This document shows, one piece after another, positions 11,690 through 22,400 of a stretch of 64,000 nt of DNA. Origin of the DNA: Closterium sp. Naga37s-1. Taxonomy: Eukaryota; Streptophyta; Zygnematophyceae; Desmidiales; Closteriaceae. Each line of letters begins with the position of its first letter. The first letter of the stretch is position 1. Under the pieces are notes generated by a model. It had not been told where the DNA came from and did no database searches. It was given only the letters and a program-made list of their open reading frames with translations. The stretch covers positions 1,762,501 to 1,826,500 of the forward strand of contig CANJKZ010000170.1 of NCBI GenBank assembly GCA_947471745.1, given 5' to 3'. The translations under genes and the position numbers were made by a program.

Positions 11690-12125
11690 CTGCTTGACAC
11701 TCATTACTTACGCTTGCCTGTCATGCCAAAATCACGATCAAGCTACTGTGGCCCGTTTCAAATCAACCACACGATTACGCCCGTCACCGCCCATCTACTT
11801 TTACCCGCCGGCTAGTACATTAGCTCGTCATTCCATGTCAGCTTGCTCCGCCCGTACATCCCAACCATCAGCCAACTGCCACGACACCTTCCGCCATCAA
11901 TGGCGCGTCATGCATTGGAGTCCATCGTCGAACTTGAAAAGGTTTTGAGCCATCGGATCCGCCACCCCCAGGGATCTCGGAGGATCGGATTCATCGTCCG
12001 CTGGAAGGATCGCACCCCAACCGAAGTCAGCAGGGTGCCCCTGAGCAACATCGAAACTCACGTAGTCCTCCAAGTGTCACTGCGAAGCCGGGGTTCCCCC
12101 GATATACACGCACTCGCTTAGCGGA
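11690..12125 (+). pseudogene. Gypsy pol C-terminal tail, possible chromodomain remnant
   Basis: After frameshifts, the segment 11895-12117 contains ALESIVELEKVLSHRIRH followed by FIVRWKDRTPTEVSRVPLSNI. This has the look of the chromodomain-like tail of chromoviral Gypsy integrases (VLDxR...YLVKWKG...TWEP). It is followed by the purine-rich tract and the 3' LTR start. Similarity is by eye only. Confidence 0.6.
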
Positions 12126-12149
12126 GGGGCTTATTGGGGAGGGGGGTAG

Positions 12150-12191
12150 TGTAAGGAATTTTCTGCATTCCTTACTGAGCACCTCAGCAAC
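12150..12191 (+). repeat. Start of Gypsy 3' LTR, split by Copia-2
   Basis: The sequence TGTAAGGAATTTTC follows the purine-rich tract GGGGAGGGGGG. The LTR is cut at 12191 by Copia-2 and continues at 18313 after the second GCAAC. The right end of the LTR was not located because no 5' LTR is available for comparison. Confidence 0.6.
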
Positions 12192-12352
12192 TCTCAGAAA
12201 CTAAGGACTTTTGGAACCAAGGAGAATGATGACATTGATTAGTGGGGAGAAGGTACAAGTACAAATGTCGAGAGAAACCTATACCCTATATCATGCACCT
12301 CACTACAGCCTAATAGACTTAACACTATTATAGGCATATATATAGTTTGACA
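12192..12352 (-). repeat. 3' LTR of Copia-2
   Basis: This 161-bp LTR is closely similar to 18146-18307, apart from TTTTGGAACC versus TTAAAGGAAC near the start and a few single changes. It contains the AT-rich box TATATATAG and TATACCCTATA, plausible transcription signals. Confidence 0.9.
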
Positions 12353-12760
12353 CACCCCCTTAGGCTAAATGAAGGGCATCAACACATGCAAAGTAGCCAA
12401 ATGGTCACAAGATCAGTCAAGCAAAACAACAACACAAAGCTCAGGGTGGATCACGAAGTCACCACACAGTTTTAGCACAAGAAAGCGGCCACAAGACTAG
12501 TTCAAGAGTACACAAGTATATATACAAGCAATGACAAACTGAGTAACATACAAAAGGTAATACTACAGCAACCGAGGGTATGCGTCAACAAGACCTAACT
12601 GCAGACAGAACCTGTGGTGGTCACCAGGTGGAAGAGCCTTGGTGAAGATGTCTGAAGTGTTGGCCTATGAGGCCACGAAGTCCAAGCGTGCCTGGCCGCG
12701 TCGCTGCAATTCTCGCAGGAGAAAGTACCTGACGTCGATGTGCTTCACGCTGCTCTCCAG
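12353..12760. other. Copia-2 3' internal region, non-coding
   Basis: This is the A-rich sequence between the 3' LTR and the RNase H remnant. Apart from the polypurine tract next to the LTR, no coding or structural feature is visible. Confidence 0.5.
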
Positions 12761-13840
12761 TCAAGGCTCTCGACACAGGAGGATCATGGCCTTCTTGTCA
12801 GCAAACAAAGTCGGTGCAGAGCTCGGCCGCTCACCAAGGTCGGTGAGCAAGAAAGTCAACCAACGAAGCTCCTGCGCAGCCATGGCACCAGCGTAGATCT
12901 CTGCCTCTGCACTAGACGAAGCCACAGACGACGATCGTATGGACCTCCACGATACAGCTCCAGTGCCCAAGCTGAAGCAGTAACCCTGAGTCGACCGCTG
13001 AGTCTTCACGTCGTCGGCGTAGAAAGATTCCCAGTGTCTGGTCAGAACAAATGGCTGTCTCCCTCAAAGCACAAGCCCCATGCCTGATGTAGTCGCCAGG
13101 TACTTCGCCACCCTCACAGCAGCTGTCCAGTGAATAGAACGATGTCTCCCAGTCGCAACAAAGCGAGAGAGAATGCTGAGCGGAAAGATGAGGTCGGGAC
13201 GAGTACAGATCATCAGGTACATGAGGCAGCCCACAAGCTCTACGTAGGGACCACTAGACTCAAAGGGCTCGTCGCGAAAAGGGCCGGTGAGTCTGTGGTC
13301 AACGGCAAGAGGAATGGGCTGTGTGGTGGAGTGCTGACGCCCGAACCGCTAAAGGACCTGCTGCACCATGTGTGACTGTGAGAGTGTAATGGTGCGAGCG
13401 GCTCTGTCCTACGTGATCTGCAAGCCAAGTAGCGGCGCAACTCACCAAGGTCAGTGCACGTGTGTCTTTTCTGCAGTTCGGACTTCACCTTAGCCAGAGC
13501 TGCCCTGTCTGCTGTAGCAAAGACCAAGTCGTCAACGTAGACGAGGACGAAGAAAGGTGTGGGCCCACAACGAACGAACAGCGACGGGTTGGCGGACGAA
13601 CGACAAAACCCGAGGGCAGCAAGAGTGGTGCGCAGCGTGTCGTGCCACTCACGGGGCACCTGGCGGAGACTGTAGACTGGTCGCTGCAGGCTCCACTGGG
13701 TCCCAGGCAGGAAAGTGCCAGTGAAGCCGGGAGGATGGCGCAGCCAGATCTCCTCGTGCAGGCTGCCGTGGAGTAAGGCGGTGGAGAAGTCGAGGGAGTG
13801 CAGCTCATAGTCTTGCTGTGCTGCAACGTGGAGTAACATT
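12761..13840 (-). pseudogene. Copia-2 reverse transcriptase and RNase H (broken)
   Basis: On the minus strand, HSLDFSTALLHGSLHEEIW near 13795 is the Copia RT motif with the first catalytic Asp, and VLVYVDDLVFATAD near 13530 is the YVDD catalytic box. RNase H follows with GAVSWRSIRSSSVASSSAEAE near 12920 and LFADKKAMILL near 12780. A frame change near 13240-13330 and stops between RT and RNase H show inactivation. The expected N-terminal RT part lies in fragments around 13840-14290. Confidence 0.87.
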
Positions 13841-14764
13841 CAAAGAGTAGTCATCTTCGGGGTTGGTGTGAAGGTCAGGAAGAAGTCAAATCCCTCGCGC
13901 TGACTGAAGCCTCTAGCCAAGTAGCGTGCCTTGAAGACAGGCGGTGATCCCAACGGCCGCTTCACCTTGAAGAGCCACATACTATCGACTACGTTCGCAT
14001 AGATGGGGGAACCGCGTCAACGTAAGTGGCTGTGGATCTGCAAGACGCAATCTCTGAGTCCATGGCTGCTATACACTGAGAGGCCCACTGCCCTGACACT
14101 GCCTCACGGTATGTGCGAGGAGTCGGAATGTCAAGGGCGTCGGGGTCTCCCTCAGGGGCTAACAGCATGGCACAGAGATGGGGAGAAGCGGCTGCCAAGA
14201 ACTCCAGCTCAAACTGCCTGTCCTCTAGGAAGTCATAGCCAAGGGCACACTCACCCCCGACGGACAGAGGACGGGCAGGCACCACTCGGGTGGTGTAGTC
14301 AAGGCGGCGGGTGGCGGCAAAGTCAGCGTCAGCAGCAGTAAGAGCCGAGACAGACGACCAAGAGGCACGAGGGTCACTGACTAGAGAGGCGAGAACACGA
14401 GTGAAAACAGGACAGGTGGCATGGTAGTAGTCAGTGATAGGGGTAGAGGTGGAGGCTATAAGAGATGACTCAGGAGGTGATGGGAGAACAGACTAAGGCG
14501 GAGAACGACGAGGAATCGAACAAAGTAACACAGTGCGGAGGTCGTTAGAAGGAGATGAGGGACGTGCACGAGCGGGACAGCGGACTGTCCAGTCGTGCGG
14601 GACAACAAGAGGAGACGACAGTGACTGAGGAGGAGAGAAAACAGCCGGAGACGAGTCCGGAGGGGGAAACGTAGGACCGTAAACAGGAGGAGGCAGTGAG
14701 CGGTTTGAACGAGGGGAAGGAAGACCAAGGGCCCAAAGGCCACTCACAGGTGGAGGCAACGGCT

Positions 14765-14935
14765 GCAAAGGCGGCAGCTGCTGCGGCTGCTGCTGCTGCT
14801 GTTGCTGCTGCTCCCGCTGCTGCTACTGCTGCTACTGCTGCTGCTGCAGTAGCTCCTGCTGCTGCTGCATCAGCTCCTGCTACTGCAGCTCCTACTGCTG
14901 CAGCTCCTGCTGCTGCAGCTCCAGCCCCAGCCGCT
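14765..14935. repeat. (GCT)n-rich trinucleotide tract in Copia-2
   Basis: Near-continuous GCT/GCA triplets give alanine, glutamine or leucine runs depending on frame. The tract sits between the integrase and RT blocks, the variable linker region of Copia pol. It resembles the triplet runs in the genes of this window, so it may have expanded after insertion. Confidence 0.7.
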
Positions 14936-15090
14936 CTTGCTCCAACCACTCCCAGTCCTCGCACTTTAGCTGTCGAAGCCTCTGGAAACTCGTCGGGTAG
15001 TGGTGGGGAGGTGGGATAGGCGCCGCAGCAGCAGTGCCTCCAGCTCTAGTCTCCTCAAAACTAGCACCTCCAGCTCCAGCACCCCCAGAA

Positions 15091-17211
15091 CTAGTGTCCC
15101 GAGCATGAGCACCCCCAGAGTCGACTGCAACCTGTCGCGGTAGTGCCGAAGGCTGCCGCGGTGACTGTGAGGACGACTGTGGGAAAGGAGACGGTACCTG
15201 ACGTGCTACCAAGGGGAGAGGGGTAGCGTGCGACACACCAGACGGGGCAGGACCTGGGGGGGGCGGGTGTACCGGAGGAGCGGGGGTAGGAGGAGGAGAG
15301 GGGGCGAGGAAAAGGGGAGGGGAGGGATCGGGAGACCTTGCTAGGGGAACCGGGTGTAGTAGGACACAGACTCGTCAAACCGCACGTCACGCGGGTCAAA
15401 GAACCGGTGGAGGGGTGGGTGGTAAAACGAAAAGTTAGAGGAGTCCACCGAGATACCAAGGAAGACACAGGGGATGGCACTACCCGAGAGCTTGTTTGCA
15501 GAGGTGTCGTAGACAAGTGCAAGACAGCCCCAAACACGAAACTCCGACGCAACACCAGGGGACTCGGTCCAAAGACTGGTCGGTGAAGCCTCAGGCGTGA
15601 GACACGGGGCCAAAGGTTCAGCTGGTGGGCGACGTAGCAAAGCGCGTAGGGCCACAGAAAATGGGGCGCACGTGCATGGATCATGGAGGTGCGGGCGATC
15701 TCAATAACCAAGCCTATGCAGCGCTCAGCAACCCCATTCTGGTTTGGGGACTCTGCAAGAGTCCAGGACTGAGTGATGCCCTGCTCGCAACAGAATCCGG
15801 CAAGAATGCCGGAGCAAAACTCACCCCCACGGTCAGAGTGAAGACAGTTGACACCGCGGACACGAGTGGTCTCAGTGGCTAGCAACCACCGGATTAGCGT
15901 AGAAGTCACAGCAGACTTCTTCGCCAGGGGGAACATGGTGGTGTAGTGTGAGTAGTCATCAACGACCACCAGAAAGAAGCTCTCCCTCTCGGGCACAGGG
16001 CAAGGGGCGGGGCCCCAGACGTCCAAGTGGAGAGTCTGGAAGGGAGCGGTGGCCGGACGAAGAGAGGAGTGAGGAGTGGCGCACAGCCGACACTCGACGC
16101 AAGGAGTGCACGACCGCGCAGGCAAGGGAGGGAGTGACGGCAAGACGCGTGGGAGACCTGAGACAAGACGCTGGCTAGCCATGCTGCGGAGGCGTGGGAG
16201 GGACGGGTGGCCAAGATGGTGGTGCCACAGGACTGTCGGGTGGGAGAGTGACCAACAAAAGCACGACGCAGCGACCGGACCAGACGCATCGACCGGACCA
16301 GACGCATCGACCGGACCAGACGCAACAACCTGACTAGACACAGCGATCTGACCAGACGCAGCTACCTGACTAGACGTAGCTACCTGTGGGGCCGCAATGC
16401 GTTGAACGAACAGACCCGAGTGGGGCTCCCTGACAAACGTGGCAAGAATGGTTTTTTTGGAAGCATCCGTACAGAGAGCAGTCCTCTCGCCCGCAGGAAA
16501 GGTGACGAGGATCCCTCGATCCTGAAGATATCCGACACCTACCAAGTTCCGCGAGAACGAGGGGACGTACAGACCAGTGAGGACACCAGAGGGGACAGCC
16601 GGGCATGGGAGGGAAGTAGAACTGCTAGCGACTGCTGGTCTAGAAGTAAGATCAGCCAGGGCAACTGTGATTGGAGCAGAAAGAGGTGTGATGATGGTGT
16701 GGTCACGGAAGAAGCACTGAGACGCGCTAGAATCCAGTGTAAACGAGAGAAACGCGTCAACCCCAGGTACACCTGGGCTACTAACTACACAAGCACCTAC
16801 ACTAGAAGCCGGCTGAGGTCCTAAGCTAGGCATATGCAAATCAACACGTCCGACATGACTAAATTTATCAGCATACATGACATTATAAGCGTCATACATA
16901 GACATAGAATAAATATCATGACCACGGCAAGTCATAGTAGGCCATTGCGGAAGAGGCAAGTCAGGCCCAACACTCTCACGGTAGAGGTCGTTGAGGCGGT
17001 GGTAGCAGCAAAACGAAGAGTGGTCAGGGCGCAAGCAGTTGGTGCCAGCACCAGACAGGAGCCAATATTGGCAACGGCCGACGTCGCCACCACTGCGGCG
17101 AGGCACCCAGCTGGCAGTACTGTAGCTGGCACAACCAGGTCCCCACCGCCGGGAGTGCTGCTGCTGTTGCTGCGGCTGGCCCTGCTGCTGCAGAACCCTA
17201 ACGGACGCCAT
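15091..17211 (-). pseudogene. Copia-2 protease and integrase
   Basis: A long minus-strand frame (706 codons, no convincing ATG at its start) holds a retropepsin-like FTLDSSASQCFF near 16720, where active Copia proteases have D-S-G-A-S; the Gly is Ser here, so the protease may be dead. Next come VLWHHHLGHPSLPRLRSM near 16215 (GAG-pre-integrase HxxxGH), then the integrase core with LHLDVWGPAP near 16040, CLHSDRGGEF near 15850 and QNGVAER near 15770, so the D, D and E are all present. The tail loses similarity after about 15640. Upstream (17212-18145) no gag frame survives. Confidence 0.85.
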
Positions 17212-18145
17212 GGCACAAGCCAGAGGAGCGTAAGAGCGGCAGGAGCTAGAAACAGTCGGACACGAAACGTGGCGTGAGGGCTAGTCTAGAAACCGGTGAA
17301 GAGTCTGGCGAGTGGAAAGCGAAACCTAGGAACTGCCAATGGTAGGAGGCGTATAGGAGAGACAGCAGGTATGTGTGCAACTGCAGCTGCCTGGTGCAGT
17401 CGAGTGGGTGGGTGCAGTCTAGCGGAAAGGAGAGCGGTCAGTAGCGGTGAGGGACTGTCTAGTGGCGTAGGGAACGGGTGGGCTGTCATGGAGCACGGGC
17501 AGCAGTGCGTGGCGAAGGCACGTATAGTTGCTGGTGCTAATCACGGCTCCTATTGCGTAGTCAGTTGCTGGTGCGTGTGCAGTTGCTGCTGCGCACGCCT
17601 GCTCGTGCGCGGCGGCGTGCGTGGGGCTGCGCACACGGGCGGCAGGGCAGGGCGTAGGCCGTGACGGGGCAGGGCGCGGGGAAGGGCTGCAGTGGCGCGT
17701 GGTGGCGAACGTGGCGTTTACGGCGGCTACAACTGCTGCGCTCGCGGCGGCGGTTGCTGCGGGCGTGGCGGCGACTGCTACTCGTGCGCATGCGTTGGCG
17801 CGCGCGCTCGCGGCCGCCGTTGCTGTGTGTGCCGCCTGCTCGCAGCTGTGCGTGCTGCTGGCTGCGCGCGCGGCTATACGTGCTGCAGTAGTGTGCGTCG
17901 GCAGATCAGGGCTTGGGACGGGACGGAAAACAAGGGGGGCCAGTGCGCGGCGTCCTATGTTCGCACGCGTGCGTGTGGCTAGGGCGGCTCGCGCTATGGG
18001 GCGTTACGAGGCGTCATGGGGCATTACACGGCGTTACGGGACGCACTACGGCCTGGGCGCATTACGAGCTGGACGAGGTGCGTGACGGGGCGAGAGAGGT
18101 GCGTCTTCTTAGGCTATGATCGAGCCTACTGCTGATACCGTACCA
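17212..18145. other. Copia-2 5' internal region, gag not recognisable
   Basis: This is a GC-rich stretch with many CGTGCG-type words and no frame resembling gag or a zinc knuckle. It is probably the decayed leader and gag region of the minus-strand Copia. Confidence 0.45.
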
Positions 18146-18307
18146 TCTCAGAAACTAAGGACTTAAAGGAACTAAGGAGAATTATGGCATTGATTAGTGG
18201 GGAGAAGGTACAAGTACAAATGTAGAGAGAAACCTATACCCTATATCATGCACCTCAATACAGCCTAACAGACTTAACACTATTATAGGCATATATATAG
18301 CTTGACA
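18146..18307 (-). repeat. 5' LTR of Copia-2
   Basis: This is the 162-bp partner of 12192-12352. It is followed by GCAAC (18308-18312), the second target-site copy, and by the rest of the Gypsy LTR. Confidence 0.9.
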
Positions 18308-18312
18308 GCAAC

Positions 18313-19097
18313 GCATACAAGACCAGCCGTTTCTTCGTCCGTTACTACTTATTTGTGTTCGCCACGCGTCACATTTCCCAAACCATGCACTGCTGGATTG
18401 GCCCAAACCTCGCTGCGAGCATCTCACTAGCTAGCTCACACGCACCAAGCTAGAGTATACATTTGTCATTCAGGGTTCGAGTGCCTCACGGTTTTCCCAC
18501 AAAGTTTCAAGTTCCTAAGGATTTTGAACCCCTCCTGTTTTCCTAAGTTTTCGCCATAAATCTTCACTCACCTGCTCACTCGTTTGACTCGTTAGTGCAA
18601 TCTTGTCTTGCTCGTTCAATTGCACACATAACAGCTACCAACTTATGCTGCTCTTCCGCAAAGCACCCATAGAAAGGTTGTCATGTCAGCCGCTGTGAAA
18701 TCATGGCGGAGGCGCGACTCTAGTCCAAGCTGACGTGCCACGCCGCTAGCAGGCAAAACGGCAAAAACTATTTCTTTGCACAGAAAAACAGGAATTGAAA
18801 ACGGCAGATTCAAAGTTCACGTCTTGGTCCGTCGCTAGCCGCAGGCGTCCTTGTACGAGGTCCGTCCAGCGACAGGCGACGAGCACTCACGCGTGGACCA
18901 GATTTCTCGCTCCAATCCGTCGCCATCCGCACCTTCCCTTATTTCTCCAGTTCCTCGTCACCGCATTAATATTAATCTACATCTGCCGCACTCTTTTCCC
19001 GCTTAACCTGCCTGAGCTCCCGCATTTTTCCTCCGCATCGCTCCCAGTTCCTTTGTTTGGCATAGTTACTCCCAAAGCTGTTAATTCAACGCGTGAC
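18313..19097. other. Rest of Gypsy LTR, then upstream region of the deacetylase gene
   Basis: The first part should be the remaining Gypsy 3' LTR, though its end cannot be set. The part nearer 19098 should contain the promoter and 5' leader of the deacetylase gene. No clear TATA box was singled out. An open frame from 18795 enters exon 1 in frame but has no ATG before 19098. Confidence 0.5.
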
Positions 19098-19385
19098 ATG
19101 GAGCCCACCCACCAAGTCGACACGAGGATGCACGACGGCCCTTCCAGCATGAACATTCAGCCCTCGCCGCCGTCGATCGCGCCGTCAATTGCGGAAGCGG
19201 ACTCCGCGCGCTTTCCGCCGGCGTCCGCGGCAGGGAGCACGGCGGAAGACTCGCATCTGAGCGCGCTCACGGTCTCCGATCGCCCGCTGGTGCAAACTCC
19301 CGCGACTGGTTACCACCACCCTGCCGCATCCCCTCTCCCAGCAGCACCACCAGTCAAACCAACCACATCAGAAGGAGCAGGCCCC

Positions 19386-19420
<35 letters not shown>

Positions 19421-22400
19421 TTCGGCAGAATCAGGCGCAGCAGGAGAAGGAGCGGGGGCGGGGGCGGGGGCGGGGCGGCGGAGGGTGGGGCTGGTGTACG
19501 ATGAGCGCATGATGGCGCACCAGGACCCCGAGATGGACCACCCCGAACAGCCCGCGCGCATCCACCGCATCTTCTCCTACCTGCACTCCACCGGCCTCGC
19601 CCACCGGTGAGCTGTGCTCCCTTGCCGCCCCGCTTCCGTCCCTTGCCGCCCCGCTTTCGTCCCTTGCCGCCCCGCTTTCGTCCCTTGCCGCCCCGCTTCC
19701 GTCCCTTGCCGCCCCGCTTCCGTCCCTTGCCGCCTTGCTCTGACGGCAAGTCAAAGGGGTACGGGCTTTCTTGCTTATCTTGCCATTCGACCATCCTCAC
19801 ACCTCTGTCGCTCCCGTTCTCCCCCCCACTCCCCACCCTCTCCTTCCACCCCTTCCCCCCACCCCCCTCCACTCCCTTGCTCCCCCCATTTCCTCCGCGC
19901 ACCCACCTTCAACCCCTTCCTGCTTCTACTATCTTGTGCTTCCCCACATTCCCCTAAACCCTCCTCTCTCTCCAATCCCCCAACCCAACATCCTCCTCCC
20001 ACCTCTTTCCCAACCCGGTCAACCCGGGCAACCCCCCAGGTGCATCCGAGTGCCAGCGCGCGAGGCGAGGGACGAGGAGCTGCAGTCGGTGCACACGCGC
20101 GACCACGTGGCGTTCATCCGCGCCGTGAGCAGCGAGCAGCTCAGCGCAGAGGAGCGCGAGGCGTGCAGCCGCGCCTTCAACTCCATCTTCTTCAATGAGG
20201 GCTCCTCCTCCTCCGCACTCCTTGCTGCTGGCTCCGTTGCTGAGGTCAGCTTGCTGCTCGCTCATGCGTGCTGCTACTCACCCACCCACCCACCCACCCA
20301 CCATTGTCTGCATACACATGCTTGCACTCTGCTTCTCCTTTGTCGTCTGCTGATTCGTTTTGTGTCTTCTTCTTGCCTCCGATTTGGCTGCCATTCATGG
20401 CTCGCTGCATCGCCCATCCGTAGGCCTCTGTGGCAAAAGCACACATTGCTCGCCCCGTTCTTCCTGCCGGCAAGCATGTGTCTTGCAACAGTGCAACCCT
20501 CCCTTCCCGTTCTTTCATCTCTGCTCTTCACCTCTTCATCCATCTTCTTCCCTCTCGCTGCCTCTATCCTTCCCCCCTCCCCTTCCCCCCCCACGACAGC
20601 TATCCCAGCAGGTGGCAGCACACAAGCTACATCACGGAGCAGCAGCGGTGCGGCCGCCGGGGCACCATGCAGAGGCGCACTGCCCCATGGGCTTCTGCCT
20701 CTTTAACAACGTCGCCCTCGCTGCCAAGCACCTGCTCGTGGGTGCTTCAGCTGAGTTGCATGCGTTAACATCAGGCATGCTGCCATGTGTGCCTCGTGAG
20801 GGCTTTTGATTTGAGGCACGCCAAAAGCTGCCCTTGCTGCCAAGCACCATATGATTGCATACAGTACACACCCTACCCTACCACACCACACCACACCACA
20901 CCACTCCACACCACACCATCTGTGCCATACCATGCGTCATTCACTCACCATGCCATTGAATCATATGCCCATGCATGCATGAATGAACAAATCAATACAT
21001 GCCGCCATGAACGGACGAATGTGCATGCATGCATGCATGGGAGCAGGACAGCGGCAGGGTGCATCGCATTCTGGTGGTGGACTGGGACGTGCACCATGGC
21101 AACGGCATCCAGCACATGTTCTGGACCGACCCGCGCCTCCTCTACTTCAGTGTTCACCGGTACGCCCCGCTCCTTGCCTCTCCCAGGTGGCGTTGAGTTG
21201 ACTCAAAGGCACCTTATGTGCACCAATAGGCTCCTCCACCTCAGTGCGTGTGTGTGTGTGCGCACTGGCATACGTGGACCGACCCACGCCTCCTCCACTT
21301 CAGTGTTCACCGGTACGCCCCGCTCGTTGCCTCTCCCCCTCCTTTTTCAAAATCCTCTGAAGTAACCCACTCATGCTCCCTGTTCTCCACCCTCCTTCCT
21401 TCCAACCCCCAGCTCCCTCCTTCACTTTCATTTCCTGATTTTTCCCTCTCCATCACCCTCCTTCCTCCCTCATCCTCCCTCCCCCTTGCTTTCTCCCCCT
21501 CTCCCCCTCTCCCAACCCCCCCAGCTACCAGGGCGGCATGTTCTACCTGGCAGGCTTGGACGGCCACTACGATAAGGTGGGGGCGAGAGATGTGGGGTTG
21601 GTGCACGGCATGAATGCCCAACTCCCATTCGACATCTCTTTCCCCACCCACGCCTTTCCCTCCCCTCTCCCCCTCCCCTCTCCGCCTCCCCTCTCCCCCT
21701 CCCCTCTCCCCCACAGGTATCAGGCATGTTCTACCCGGCAGGCTTGGATGGGGACTACAACATGGTGGGAGCAGGGCAGCTCGGAGCAGGTCAGAGCGTT
21801 GTAACATGGACGCCCAAGAGTCACACCCAATATCCTCCTCCCCACAACCCCCCAACCCCAGCTACCAGGGCGGCATGTTCTACCCAGCAGGCCCAGACGG
21901 GGACTACGACATGGTGGGGGCGGGGCGGGGCGAGGGCTTCAACGTGAACGTGCCGTGGCCGGGCGGGGGCTACGGCGATGGGGACTACTTTGCCGCCTGG
22001 GACCTTCTGCTGCTGCCGCTGCTGCACTCCTTCCAGCCGCAGCTCGTGCTTGTGTCCGCTGGGTTCGATGCAGGTGGGGGGGCTGGGAGAAAGGTGGGGG
22101 TGAGGGAGTGGATGGGAAGAGATCGGAGGAGTGGAGGTAAGGGGAAGAGAGTGACGGCGATAGAAGGGAGGGGAGGGTGAGGGGATGATTGTGCTTGTGG
22201 GTAGGGTGATGGTAGGGAAGGAGGAGGGGGGGAGAGAAGGTGATTACAGTGTTGTTGTGACAGTTTCTGTGTGTGAGTGGTTCCTTTTGAGTGCTGGGGT
22301 AACAGGAGGTGGTCTGTATGTACATGGAGTGGGCATGCATGTGGGCATGCACGTGGGCATGCATGTGGGCATGCATGTGGGCATGCATGTGGGCATGCAT

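Larger units (their letters stand above)
12192..18307 (-). mobile_element. Ty1/Copia element 2, minus strand, inside Gypsy 3' LTR
   Basis: Short direct repeats (12192-12352 and 18146-18307, about 161 bp) start TCTCAGAAAC and end TTTGACA or CTTGACA on the plus strand. GCAAC flanks both sides (12187-12191, 18308-18312). On the minus strand, a polypurine tract (TAAGGGGGTG) precedes the 3' LTR, and TGGTACGGTATCAGCAG follows the 5' LTR, close to an initiator-tRNA-Met primer-binding site. Coding order on the minus strand is protease, GAG-pre-integrase, integrase (15091-17211), RT (13240-13840), RNase H (12761-13010). Frameshifts separate the blocks. Confidence 0.92.
1266..18400 (+). mobile_element. 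Decayed Ty3/Gypsy LTR retrotransposon, host of three nested insertions
   Basis: Gypsy pol pieces lie on the plus strand in the normal order: protease-like tail (1303-1623), RT amino end (6316-6799), rest of RT and RNase H (9686-10480), integrase (10780-11600) and a C-terminal tail (11690-12120). Removing the insertions 1624-6310 and 6800-9685, each with one copy of its 5-bp duplication, rejoins the reading frame at both breaks. A purine-rich tract at 12136-12147 precedes the apparent 3' LTR, which starts at TGTAAGG (12150) and is itself split by a third insertion (12192-18307), resuming at 18313. Many stops and frameshifts show the element is dead. Both outer limits are uncertain; no 5' LTR was seen in the window. 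Confidence 0.8.

Noticed and set aside
18795-19097. In-frame upstream extension of deacetylase exon 1 with a hydrophobic stretch (LFLQFLVTALILIYIC)
   Set aside because: There is no ATG in this extension; the first ATG in frame is 19098. The hydrophobic run is probably chance translation of the leader.
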